DNA of 64,000 bases from Amycolatopsis lexingtonensis (GTDB taxonomy: Bacteria > Actinomycetota > Actinomycetes > Mycobacteriales > Pseudonocardiaceae). Positions 52,643-61,098 of the stretch are shown here, piece after piece (within the stretch, counting starts at the first letter, position 1; each line of letters starts with the position of its first letter). A program made the translations under genes and the position numbers. Under the pieces are notes generated by a model. That model saw nothing but the letters and a program-made list of their open reading frames with translations. It had not been told where the DNA came from and ran no database searches. The DNA is taken from positions 8,034,501 through 8,098,500 of the forward strand of contig NZ_JADBEG010000001.1 in assembly GCF_014873755.1 (NCBI RefSeq), written 5' to 3'.

Positions 52643-53610
52643 CAGCTGTCGCCCCATTCCGCGTCGCGGGCCGCGCGGTACCGCGGGCCCTGCTTCTTCG
52701 AAACCGCGACGCCCGGCTTCAACCCGTCCCCGGTGCACAGGTCGAGCGCGACCCAGCCCTTGTGCTTCTTCGGGTGCCGGATGATCCGTGCCTCCGGCCG
52801 CTCCGGCTCGAACCGTCCCGCGACGACGTACGCGAACTTCTCGTCCTCGAAGCCGAGCGTGCCCGCCTTCAGCCGCCGGTGCAGGCCCGACCGCGGGAGG
52901 CGCGCGGCGAAGTGGCACCAGTCCTCGCCGGGCACGATCGGGCACGCGGCGTCGTGCGGGCAGGGCGCGACGACGTGCAGGCCGAGCTCGATCAGCTGGG
53001 CGCGGGCGGCGCGGATCCGCTCGTAGCCCGCCGGCGTGCCCGGCTCGATCAGCGCGACCGCCCCGGCCTTCGCCGCCAGCCAGCGCACGACGTGGGCGCG
53101 GCCGGCTTCCGGCAGTTCGCCCAGCACGTAGGAGAGCGTGACGAGATCGGCTTCGGGCGCCGGGGCGGCCGGGTCGACGAACCCGCGTCGCCACTCCGCC
53201 TCCCGCACCGGCGCCTGGAGTGCGTTGGCGGCCAGCCGCTTCCCGAGCCCGATCGCGCCGGCGACCTGCTCCAGCACGGTGCACTTCGCGAGCGACGGCC
53301 ACACCGCCGCGGCCGCCCACACCGCCGCCCCGGTACCCCCGCCGACGTCGACCTGCGTGCGCGGCTCGAAGCCAGGAGCCCGCGAAGCCGCTTCGGCGAG
53401 CACCGCGTGCACGGCGGCGTAGGTGGCTGGCATCCGGTAGCCCGCGTACGCGGCGACGTCGGCTTCGGAGGTCAGGATCGGCGAGGTCGCGGCGTCACCT
53501 TGGCGGTAGCGCGCGCTGAGCCGGTCGACGGACTGGGCCAGCCGGGCCACCGGGTGCCTGGCCAGCTCTTCGTCGAGCGCGGAGGAGAGGTCGTCGGGGA
53601 GTACCGCCAC
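52639..53610 (-). CDS. Rsm22-family small-subunit ribosomal methyltransferase-like protein
   Basis: 323 residues. SAM-binding Rossmann core: RTQVDVGGGTGAAVWAAAAVWP, CTVLEQVAGAIGLGKRLA, DLVTLSYVLGELPEAGRAHVV. A cysteine cluster typical of the family follows, VVAPCPHDAACPIVPGEDWCHFAAR, proposed to bind metal, and YVVAGRFEPERPEARIIRHPKKHKG is also present. Rsm22 proteins act on the small ribosomal subunit in mitochondria; bacterial relatives are less well known. It is the first gene of a two-gene operon with the reductase-like gene. Confidence 0.88.
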   Translation of the reverse strand: MAVLPDDLSSALDEELARHPVARLAQSVDRLSARYRQGDAATSPILTSEADVAAYAGYRMPATYAAVHAVLAEAASRAPGFEPRTQVDVGGGTGAAVWAAAAVWPSLAKCTVLEQVAGAIGLGKRLAANALQAPVREAEWRRGFVDPAAPAPEADLVTLSYVLGELPEAGRAHVVRWLAAKAGAVALIEPGTPAGYERIRAARAQLIELGLHVVAPCPHDAACPIVPGEDWCHFAARLPRSGLHRRLKAGTLGFEDEKFAYVVAGRFEPERPEARIIRHPKKHKGWVALDLCTGDGLKPGVAVSKKQGPRYRAARDAEWGDSW

Positions 53611-53786
53611 GACGGCAGGTTAGCCGGGCTCTCACCAGGGTTTGGCGTCGCGGTCGCGCGCCCAGCCCGCTCGGTCGCGGCACCCGCTGCAACGAACTTC
53701 AGACGCCCGGCACGCGTGTCCGAATTGCCCAACCGGAGCGACCCTGAGCTGCTAGTTTTCCGGCGCGAAAACTTTTTCGCCGGAGC

Positions 53787-53813
53787 TGTCGATCCGGGGC
53801 GGGGCCGTTCGAC
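53787..53813 (+). promoter_or_regulatory. ECF42-type promoter (TGTCGA-N17-CGAC)
   Basis: TGTCGA at 53787-53792 and CGAC at 53810-53813, spaced 17 bp, match the ECF42 promoter elements I recall from Streptomyces, 33 bp before the first DGPF gene. An A/T-rich hairpin (CCGGCGCG around AAAACTTTTT) lies just upstream at about 53759-53783. The element would drive the whole DGPF-DGPF-ECF42-SEFIR unit under autocontrol. Confidence 0.7.
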
Positions 53814-53845
53814 GCGTTGGCGAGACCGAACGAGAGGAGACCGCG

Positions 53846-54271
53846 GTGCGGTTCATGGTGATCGTCAAGCAGAACGAAGACTCCGAGGCCGGGAAGGGCC
53901 CGAGCGCCGAGCTGCTGGCCGAGATGGGCAAGTTCAACGAGGAGATGGTCAAGGCCGGCATCCTGCTCGCCGGCGAGGGGCTCACGCCGAGCTCGCAGGG
54001 CGCGCGGGTGGTGTTCTCCGGCAGCGAGGAACCCAAGGTCGTCGACGGTCCGTTCGCCGAGACCAAGGAGCTCGTCGGCGGCTTCTGGATCCTGCAGTGC
54101 CGCGACCGCGAAGAGTGCATCGAGTGGATCAAGCGGATGCCCAACCCCGAGGGCCAGGCCGGCGAGGTCGAGATCCGGCGGGTCGCCGAGGCGTCCGACT
54201 TCGAGAACATGACGCCCGAGGTCGCGGAGCTGGAAGGGCGGCTGCGCGCGCAGAGCGCCGGGGAGGCGTGA
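53846..54271 (+). CDS. YciI/DGPF-domain protein 1
   Basis: 141 residues with the family hallmark DGPFAETKELVGGFWILQ in the centre, plus RFMVIVKQNEDSEAGKGPSAELLAEM at the start. The ferredoxin-like dimeric alpha/beta-barrel fold is expected; function unknown, but DGPF proteins are the conserved partners of ECF42 sigma factors. Start GTG with GAGGAGA. The stop overlaps the next start (TGATG). Confidence 0.92.
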   Translation: MRFMVIVKQNEDSEAGKGPSAELLAEMGKFNEEMVKAGILLAGEGLTPSSQGARVVFSGSEEPKVVDGPFAETKELVGGFWILQCRDREECIEWIKRMPNPEGQAGEVEIRRVAEASDFENMTPEVAELEGRLRAQSAGEA

Positions 54272-54627
54272 TGCGGTTCCTCGTGATGGTCAAGGCGACG
54301 CCCGAGTCCGAGGCGGCCGGGTTCCAGCCCACGGCCGAGGAGCTCGCCGAAATGACGAAGTTCAACGCCCGGCTGGTGGACGAAGGCCGGCTCGAACTCG
54401 CCGAGGGGCTCACGTCCAGCGCGGAGGGCGTCCGCGTCGTCTTCGAGGGGAACGCCGAGCCGAAGGTCATCGACGGGCCGTTCGCGGAGACGAAGGAGCT
54501 GATCGCCGGGTTCTGGGTGCTGAACGGCGAGTCGCTCGAGGAAATCGTCGCGCTGATGAAGCAGGCGCCGAACCCGAACCCCGAGGTGACGAGCGGCGTG
54601 GTGGAGATCCGCACGATCGCCGGGTAG
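54271..54627 (+). CDS. YciI/DGPF-domain protein 2
   Basis: 118 residues, paralogous to the preceding protein (RFLVMVKATPESEAAGFQPTAEELAEM, DGPFAETKELIAGFWVLNG). Translationally coupled to it by a 1-base overlap. It lacks the 25-residue C-terminal extension of its partner, suggesting a duplicated pair that may form a heterodimer. Confidence 0.92.
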   Translation: MRFLVMVKATPESEAAGFQPTAEELAEMTKFNARLVDEGRLELAEGLTSSAEGVRVVFEGNAEPKVIDGPFAETKELIAGFWVLNGESLEEIVALMKQAPNPNPEVTSGVVEIRTIAG

Positions 54628-54666
54628 TGGGTTGCACCGCGGCCGATCACCCTGTCTGATGGCCGG

Positions 54667-55935
54667 GTGACGGTTGCGGACGCCCGGAGCACGGTCGAAA
54701 CGGTCTGGCGCATCGAGTCGCCGCGGCTCATCGCGGGCCTGGCCCGGATGGCCCGTGGCGACGTCGGTCTCGCCGAAGAGCTGGCGCAGGACGCGCTGGT
54801 CGCGGCGCTGGAGCAGTGGCCGGAGTCCGGCGTGCCGCGCAACCCCGGCGCGTGGCTGATGACCATCGCCAAGCGCCGCGCGGTCGACCAGTTCCGCCGC
54901 AACGAGCGGTACGCGGAGAAGCTCGAGGAGGTCGGCCGCGGCCAGCAGCTCGGCGAGGGCGTGCTGCCGGACTTCGACGCGGCCCTCGACGACCACATCG
55001 AGGACGACGTCCTGCGCCTGCTGTTCGTCGCGTGCCACCCGGTGCTGAACACGCAGGCCAGGGTCGCGCTGACGCTGCGCATGCTCGGCGGCCTGACGAC
55101 CGACGAGATCGCGCGCGCGTTCCTGGTCCGCGAATCGACGATCGCCCAGCGGATCGTCCGGGCGAAGAAGGCGCTGGCGGCGGCGAAGGTCCCGTTCGAG
55201 GTCCCGGAGGGCGACGAGCGCGTCGCCCGGCTGTCGTCCGTGCTCGAGGTCCTCTACCTGGTGTTCAACGAGGGCTATTCGGCCACCCGTGGCGACGACT
55301 GGATGCGCCCGGCGCTGTGTGAGGAGGCGATGCGCCTCGGCCGCGTGCTCGCCGCGCTGATGCCGGGCGAGTCCGAGGTCCACGGCCTGGTCGCGCTGAT
55401 GGAGCTGCAGGCGTCCCGCGCGAAGGCCCGCACCAAGCCGGACGGCGAGCCGGTGCTGCTGCTGGACCAGGACCGCTCCCGCTGGGACCGCCTCCTGATC
55501 CAGCACGGCCTGGCGGCGCTGGCGCTTTCGGAGCAGATCGCCGAAGGGGCGTACGGCCCGTACTCCGCGCAGGCGGCGATCGCGGCCTGCCACGCCCGCG
55601 CCCGCACCCCGGAGGAGACGGACTGGGCGCGGATCGCCGCGTTGTACGAAGGCCTCGGCAAGCTCCAGCCGTCCCCGGTGATCGAGCTGAACCGCGGCGT
55701 CGCGGTGGCGATGGCGTACGGCCCGGAAGCGGGCCTGGCGGTGGTGGACGCGGTGGCGTCGGACGCGGCGCTGAAGGATTACCACTTGCTGCCGAGCGTC
55801 CGGGGCGACTTGCTGGAGAAGCTCGGCCGGCTGGAGGAGGCGGAGCGGGAGTTCCGGCGCGCGGCGGAGATGACGGAGAACGCCCGCGAGCGGGAGCTGC
55901 TCCTGAACCGCGCGAAGGCCGTCGGCGTGCCGTGA
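54667..55935 (+). CDS. ECF42-family sigma factor with C-terminal TPR-like extension
   Basis: 422 residues, far longer than a simple ECF. Region 2: SPRLIAGLARMARGDVGLAEELAQDALVAALEQWP, NPGAWLMTIAKRRAVDQFRRNE. Region 4: LLFVACHPVLNTQARVALTLRMLGGLTTDEIARAFLVRESTIAQRIVRAKKAL. The remaining ~230 residues (VLEVLYLVFNEGYSAT, the C-terminal YHLLPSVRGDLLEKLGRLEEAEREFRRA) are the helical TPR-like extension typical of ECF42, thought to control activity without an anti-sigma. It follows the two DGPF genes by 39 bp, and its stop overlaps the SEFIR gene start (GTGA). Confidence 0.95.
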   Translation: MTVADARSTVETVWRIESPRLIAGLARMARGDVGLAEELAQDALVAALEQWPESGVPRNPGAWLMTIAKRRAVDQFRRNERYAEKLEEVGRGQQLGEGVLPDFDAALDDHIEDDVLRLLFVACHPVLNTQARVALTLRMLGGLTTDEIARAFLVRESTIAQRIVRAKKALAAAKVPFEVPEGDERVARLSSVLEVLYLVFNEGYSATRGDDWMRPALCEEAMRLGRVLAALMPGESEVHGLVALMELQASRAKARTKPDGEPVLLLDQDRSRWDRLLIQHGLAALALSEQIAEGAYGPYSAQAAIAACHARARTPEETDWARIAALYEGLGKLQPSPVIELNRGVAVAMAYGPEAGLAVVDAVASDAALKDYHLLPSVRGDLLEKLGRLEEAEREFRRAAEMTENARERELLLNRAKAVGVP

Positions 55936-58709
55936 ACGCGGGGGACAGGGCGCGCAAGGTCTTCATCTCGTACGCGCACGAGTCGGAGGCGCACGTCGAG
56001 CGGGTCCGCGAGCTGTGGATCGCGCTCAGAAGCCACGGGATCGACGCACAGCTGGACCTGCCGGCCGCCGGGCAACGGCAGGATTGGGCGCTGTGGATGG
56101 GGCACCGGGTCCGCGAGGCCGACTTCGTCCTGGTGGTGGCCTCCGCGACCTATCGGCGCAGAGCGGAAGGCCGCGCGGCGGCCGACGACGGCCGCGGGGT
56201 GCAGTGGGAGGCCCGGTTGATCCGGGACGCGTTCTACTCCCACCAGGACCGGCTTGACCGGTTCGTGCCCGTGGTGCTTCCCGGCGCCACGCTCGGCGAC
56301 GTCCCCGACTTCCTCGCCCCGGCCACCACGACGGTGTACCAGGTGGACGACTTCACCCCGGCAGGTCTGGAGCCGCTGCTCCGGGTGCTGCTCGAGCAGC
56401 CGCTGGAGGTGGAGCCCCCGCTGGGACAGGTGCCGGTACTGCCTCCGCGTGGCCACGGCCGGCCGCTCGCGCCACGGGTGCGGGAATGGGATCCGATCCA
56501 CCTCGGCGTCCAGCGGCCGATGACCGTCGACGACACCGACCTGCCCACCGCACTGCCGCTGTACGTGCCGCGAGACCACGACCGGCGGCTGCGCGACCTG
56601 CTCGGCCAGGCACACCGGAGTCTCATGGTCGTGCTGACCGGCGGGTCCTCGACGGGCAAGACGCGTGCCCTGTGGGAGGCGGCGGCCACCGTGCTGCCCG
56701 ACTGGACGTTGGCGCGGCCACGCACCGCGGACGAGCTGCTGGGCACGGGCGCGACGCTGCCACCGCGCACCCTGCTGTGGCTCGACGAGACCCAGCGCTT
56801 CTTCCAGGACGCCACCGAGCAGGTCGCGGCGCTGCTGCTCGATCTGCTGCAGACACCGGGACCCGTGGTCGTGCTGGGCACGATGTGGCCGCGCTACTGG
56901 GAAGCCATCACCTCAGGACCCGCGTCGGACCCGTACCCCGTCACCCGGAGGCTGCTGGTCGACCACGCCGTCGAGATCACCGTCCCGGACACGTTCGCGG
57001 GCGACCGGAACGCGTTGCGGCACCTCGGCGAGCTCGCCGCGCAGGACCGTCGCCTGGCCACGGCGTACCGCAGTGCCGGCGCGGACGGCAAGGTCGTCCA
57101 GGTGCTGTCCGGCGGCACGCTTCTCGTCCAACGCTACGAACGCGGTGGCAACAAGCACGGCACGGCGTTGATCTCGGCCGCGATGGACGCGCGGGGCATC
57201 GGATACCTGTCCCCGTTGCCCGCCGAATTCCTCAAGGCGGCGGCTCCCGCGTATCTGACCGCGACCGAACGAGCCGCGGACTCGGGCTGGTTCGCCGATG
57301 CGGTGGCGTACGCGACCGAGGAGATCCGTGGTGTCGCGGCCCTGTTCCCCGTGCAGGTGCCCGGCGGCATCGGGCCCTCGGAGCTGTACGGAATCCACGA
57401 CTACCTCAGCCAGTACGGCTCGCTCCGCAGAGGTCTCAACCCGGTGCCGCCCGCGGTGTGGGACGGTCTCGACCCGTACCTCACCGAGCCGATGGACTGC
57501 CTGCGCGTGGCGGCCGCCGCCCGGCGGAGGATGCTCTACGGCCGCGCTCACCGCTTGTACCAACGCGCTTGGGACAGCGGCTACCTCGCCTGGGAGGACT
57601 GGGCGAACATGCTGATGGGCCAGGACCGCAAGGAGGAAGCGGCCGAGATCTGCCGTGCGGCGATGTCCGCCGGCACGTCCCAGCCGGTGCGGATTCTTGC
57701 CCGGCTGCTGGAGCGGCTCGGACGGCGGGACGAACTGGCCGAACTCGCCGCCGCGGGGTCCGGTGACGCCGCCGAAGAGCTGGCGCCACTGCTGGCCGAA
57801 CAAGGACGAGAGCCGGAACTGCGAGCGTTGGCCGAGGCGGGCAACCCCAAGGCCGCCATGCTGTTGGCCGAGTTGCTGACCGGAAGAGGCGACCACGACG
57901 GCGCCATCGCGATCTACCGGTCATTGTCCGACTACTCGGCCACGCGGGAGGTCGCCCGGTTATTGGCGCGGCAAGGCATGGAAGACGAGCTGCGCGCACG
58001 TGCCGCCACCGGCGACAGCCCGGCAAAGGAAGAACTCGCACGACTCCTCGCCCGGCAAGGAAGGAAAGCAGAGCTGCATTCCCTCGCGCTCGCGGGTGAC
58101 TACTACGCGGCAGAGCAACTGGCCCGCGACCGCGAAGAGAGCGGTGACATCGACGGGGCCATCGCGATCTACGACCTCGTGGAGGGAAGCGGCGCGAGGC
58201 TGAGGACAGCGCGGCTGCTCGCCCGGCACGGCAGGGAGGACGACCTCCGGGCACTCGCCCAGGCTGGGGAGGCATACGCGATACGCGAGCTCGCCGACCT
58301 GTTCTTCGAGGAGGGGCGGGAGCACGAGCTTCGGGCACTCGCTGCCGAGTCCGACAGGTATGAACCTCAGGACCTGCTGGTCAAGCTGCTCGTCCGGGAA
58401 GGCCGGCACGACGAGGCCATCTCCGTGTACAGCTCGTTGATCGAGGCCGGCCTCACGTATCGGGGCCGGGACCTGGTGGAGCTGCTCGCCGAGCTCGGTC
58501 GCGACCAGGAACTCCTCGACCTGGCCGAGAAAGGGGATGAATGGGCGGAGAAAGCGCTCGCGGAGCTGCTTGCCGCGCAAGGCCGGGAAGACGAGCTCCG
58601 CAGGTTGGCGCTCGGCGGTTCCAGGAGCGCGATCAGGGAGCTGTCCTTCTTGGCGTACGACACGGCGAAGCACGGCCTGAACCCGGACGGATCCACGGCC
58701 GGCGGCTAG
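55932..58709 (+). CDS. SEFIR-domain NTPase with C-terminal helical repeats, candidate immune sensor
   Basis: 925 residues. Residues ~8-150 are a SEFIR domain (TIR-related): KVFISYAHESEAHVERVRELW, ADFVLVVASATYRRRAEG, GVQWEARLIRDAFY with a candidate catalytic Glu93, and FVPVVLPG. Residues ~205-540 are a P-loop NTPase with Walker A GGSSTGKT (237-244) and Walker B LLWLDE (Asp285-Glu286), in STAND-like style. Residues ~560-905 are about nine helical repeats built on a LLARQGREDELRALAxAG consensus. Such effector-NTPase-repeat layouts are typical of bacterial conflict sensors, and bacterial SEFIR domains have been reported to deplete NAD+. An in-frame TTA leucine codon occurs at 57960-57962. The GTG start overlaps the ECF42 stop. 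The last 4 bases overlap the convergent HD gene. Confidence 0.9.
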   Translation: MNAGDRARKVFISYAHESEAHVERVRELWIALRSHGIDAQLDLPAAGQRQDWALWMGHRVREADFVLVVASATYRRRAEGRAAADDGRGVQWEARLIRDAFYSHQDRLDRFVPVVLPGATLGDVPDFLAPATTTVYQVDDFTPAGLEPLLRVLLEQPLEVEPPLGQVPVLPPRGHGRPLAPRVREWDPIHLGVQRPMTVDDTDLPTALPLYVPRDHDRRLRDLLGQAHRSLMVVLTGGSSTGKTRALWEAAATVLPDWTLARPRTADELLGTGATLPPRTLLWLDETQRFFQDATEQVAALLLDLLQTPGPVVVLGTMWPRYWEAITSGPASDPYPVTRRLLVDHAVEITVPDTFAGDRNALRHLGELAAQDRRLATAYRSAGADGKVVQVLSGGTLLVQRYERGGNKHGTALISAAMDARGIGYLSPLPAEFLKAAAPAYLTATERAADSGWFADAVAYATEEIRGVAALFPVQVPGGIGPSELYGIHDYLSQYGSLRRGLNPVPPAVWDGLDPYLTEPMDCLRVAAAARRRMLYGRAHRLYQRAWDSGYLAWEDWANMLMGQDRKEEAAEICRAAMSAGTSQPVRILARLLERLGRRDELAELAAAGSGDAAEELAPLLAEQGREPELRALAEAGNPKAAMLLAELLTGRGDHDGAIAIYRSLSDYSATREVARLLARQGMEDELRARAATGDSPAKEELARLLARQGRKAELHSLALAGDYYAAEQLARDREESGDIDGAIAIYDLVEGSGARLRTARLLARHGREDDLRALAQAGEAYAIRELADLFFEEGREHELRALAAESDRYEPQDLLVKLLVREGRHDEAISVYSSLIEAGLTYRGRDLVELLAELGRDQELLDLAEKGDEWAEKALAELLAAQGREDELRRLALGGSRSAIRELSFLAYDTAKHGLNPDGSTAGG

Positions 58710-59260
58710 CGGCCCCGCCACGAAAGCGGCGGCAACGTCAACGCCGCCTCCGCGATCTTCTTCGCCGTCTCGGTCTTGAGGCCCTTCCGCGCCGACGCGA
58801 TCCACTCGTCCACCGGCCGGACGCCGATGTCGCGGTATTCCAACGCCTGCAGCAGCATCTCCAGCTTGTCCGCGTCCTTCGCGCACAACGCCTCCGCCGA
58901 AGCGCGGCTCTCGTACTCGTCGACCGCCTCGCGCACCAGCGCGCGGGACCGCGACGGCAGCGCGGCCGTCTGGTCCGCCGTGATCTCCCGCGGTTCCGGC
59001 TTGCGCAGGTACTCGACCGCCGTCAGCGGGAGGTCGCCCGTGCGCGTTTCCTGCGTGTCGTGCCACAGCGCCAGGAACGCCGCCCGCTCCGGGGACGCGC
59101 CCTCCTCCGCCGCGATCAGCGCTGCCAGCTGGGCCGCGCGGAGGCTGTGCTCGCCGACCGACTCCGGGTCGCGGACGCCCGCGTGCCACCAGCCCGACCG
59201 CCGGATCCGTTTCAGGAGGCCGAGCTCGTAGCCGAACGAGGCCAGCGCTTCAGACGTCAT
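58706..59260 (-). CDS. HD-domain phosphohydrolase (YfbR-like 5'-nucleotidase family)
   Basis: 184 residues. Metal ligands of the HD superfamily: His in ESVGEHSLRAAQLAALIA, the HD pair in LALWHDTQETRTGD, and a late Asp in LCAKDADKLEMLLQALEY. The order and KLEMLLQA motif match HD_3/YfbR-like deoxynucleoside 5'-phosphatases. Probably involved in nucleotide clean-up; not obviously linked to the neighbouring SEFIR gene except by the convergent 4-bp overlap. Confidence 0.88.
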   Translation of the reverse strand: MTSEALASFGYELGLLKRIRRSGWWHAGVRDPESVGEHSLRAAQLAALIAAEEGASPERAAFLALWHDTQETRTGDLPLTAVEYLRKPEPREITADQTAALPSRSRALVREAVDEYESRASAEALCAKDADKLEMLLQALEYRDIGVRPVDEWIASARKGLKTETAKKIAEAALTLPPLSWRGR

Positions 59261-59270
59261 GCCGCTCAGC

Positions 59271-60950
59271 CTAGGGCGACGGGATCATCGCCGTCAGGAC
59301 CGTCGCCTGCAGGAGGGAAATCACGCCGACCACGGCCGTCAGCAGCAGGGACCACAGGAACGTCTGCCGCAGCAGCGAGCCCTCCTTGCCGCTCTGGCCG
59401 ATCGCCGTCGCGCCGATCGACAGGTTCTGCGGCGAGATCATCTTGCCCATCACGCCGCCGGAGGTGTTGGTCGCGCCGGCCAGGATCGGGTTCAGGTTCA
59501 GCTGCTGGGCCGAGATCACCTGCATCGGGCCGAACAGGCTGTTCGTCGACGCGTCCGAGCCGGTCAGGAACACGCCCAGCCAGCCGATGTACGCCGAGAA
59601 CAGCGGGAAGACCGCGCCGGTCGTCGCCAGGGCCAGGCCGAGCGTCTGCGTCGCGCCCGAGTAGTTCATCACGAACGCGATGGCCAGGATCATGAAGATC
59701 GTCGCGAGTGCCCAGCGCATCTGGACCAGCGTCGACCGGTACGTCTTGAGCAGCAACCCCGGCCGCGCGCCCATCGCGAAGCCGGCGATGACCGCGGCGA
59801 TCAGCGCCACCGTGCCCGGCGAGAACAGGAAGTCCACCGTGAACGTCGCCGCGTAGGGCGTGTTCTTCGCCGTGATCGGCGGGTGCTGGATCACGTGGTT
59901 GTGCAGTCCCGGCCACGCGAAGATCCAGTCCGCCTTGTGCAGCAGCTTCGTCAGGTCCAGCCAGGCGGGGAGGTTCTTGAAGATCGTGCCGATCCGCGAC
60001 AGGAAGATCGCCAGGATCAGGATGATGTAGGGCAGCCACGCGTAAAGCGCGCGCCGCTCGGATTTCGCGGTGGTCGAGACAGCGCTTTCTTCACCGTCGA
60101 ACCGCCACACGCTCGCGGGCTGCCAGAACCGCGTCAGCACCCAGAGCGCGGCCATCGCGGTGAGCGCGGCGAGGACGTCGACGAGGCTGGCGCTGATGTA
60201 GTTGGACGCGACGAACTGCATGGCCGCGAACGCGAGCCCGGCGGTCAGCACCGCAGGCCACACCGCGAGCATGCGCTTCCAGCCGGCCAGCACCACGACC
60301 AGGAACGCCGGAATGATCAACGCCAGTACGGGAACCTGCCGCCCGACCATCGCCGAGAACAGCTCGGTCGCCTGGTCCTGCTTGAGGTGCATGATCGGCG
60401 CGGTGAGCCGCCCGAGCACGATCAGCGGGTTGCCGAGCCCGCCGAACGCGACCGGCGCGGTGTTCGCCAGCAGCGCCAGCACGACGGCCTTCACCGGCGG
60501 GAACCCGAGCGCGGCCATCATCGCCGCGGTGATCGCGATCGGCGACCCGCCACCCGCGACGCCTTCGAGCAGCGCGCCGAAGGCGAACGCGATCAGCAGC
60601 GCCTGGAGCCGCCGGTCTTCGCTGAACCCGGCGAGCACGCGCTTGATGCTGTCGAACCGGCCGGTCGCCACCGTGACGTTGTGGAAGTACACGGCGTGGA
60701 ACGCGATCCAGGCCACCGACCACACGCCGAAGCACACACCCATGGCTGCGGAGTCGAACGCCAGCGCGGCCGGCATCCGGTACAGCAGAAGGGCGACGCC
60801 GAGCGCGGTGACCAGCGCGAGCGCGGCGGAGAGGTGCGCGGAGAAGCGGACAACGCCGAGCGCGACGAGCAGAACGACGATCGGCAGCGCGGCGAGCAGC
60901 GCGGAAACCCACAGCCCGCCCGCCGGCTGGTAGTCCTGGATCCAGGTCAC
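59271..60950 (-). CDS. L-lactate permease family transporter
   Basis: 559 residues with about 13 transmembrane helices, of the LctP/GlcA family that imports lactate or glycolate with protons. Signatures: FGALLEGVAGGGSPIAITAAMMAALGFPPVKAV, VAFGGLGNPLIVLGRLT, and near the C-terminus LTGSDASTNSLFGPMQVISAQQLNLNPILAGATNTSGGVMGKMISPQN, the best conserved stretch. I chose the GTG at 60950 (VTWIQDYQPAG) after GAAGGAG. The frame upstream to 61013 is repeat-encoded. The IclR gene lies just upstream on the same strand and probably controls it. Confidence 0.92.
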   Translation of the reverse strand: MTWIQDYQPAGGLWVSALLAALPIVVLLVALGVVRFSAHLSAALALVTALGVALLLYRMPAALAFDSAAMGVCFGVWSVAWIAFHAVYFHNVTVATGRFDSIKRVLAGFSEDRRLQALLIAFAFGALLEGVAGGGSPIAITAAMMAALGFPPVKAVVLALLANTAPVAFGGLGNPLIVLGRLTAPIMHLKQDQATELFSAMVGRQVPVLALIIPAFLVVVLAGWKRMLAVWPAVLTAGLAFAAMQFVASNYISASLVDVLAALTAMAALWVLTRFWQPASVWRFDGEESAVSTTAKSERRALYAWLPYIILILAIFLSRIGTIFKNLPAWLDLTKLLHKADWIFAWPGLHNHVIQHPPITAKNTPYAATFTVDFLFSPGTVALIAAVIAGFAMGARPGLLLKTYRSTLVQMRWALATIFMILAIAFVMNYSGATQTLGLALATTGAVFPLFSAYIGWLGVFLTGSDASTNSLFGPMQVISAQQLNLNPILAGATNTSGGVMGKMISPQNLSIGATAIGQSGKEGSLLRQTFLWSLLLTAVVGVISLLQATVLTAMIPSP

Positions 60951-61001
60951 GGTCGGCTCCTTCGCCGGGTCGCGGGAACATCGGGGGTGGCGCGGAGGTC
61001 T

Positions 61002-61046
61002 TGAATGAGTCATTCAGGACCACTGGTGACCTGAATGACTCATTCA
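61002..61046. repeat. TGAATGASTCATTCA palindrome pair (30-bp spacing)
   Basis: Copies at 61002-61016 (central G) and 61032-61046 (central C), exactly 30 bp apart, between the 3' end of the IclR gene (61099) and the start of the lactate permease gene (60950) on the minus strand. They may separate the two transcripts. Confidence 0.85.
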
Positions 61047-61098
61047 AGACACTGGGCTGGGCACGGAACGCCGGTCGGGCCGCACCCACCGCCCGAGA

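Noticed and set aside
60951..61013. N-terminal extension of the lactate permease
   Set aside because: Derived from the palindrome pair; the GTG at 60950 has a good ribosome-binding site and gives the normal start.
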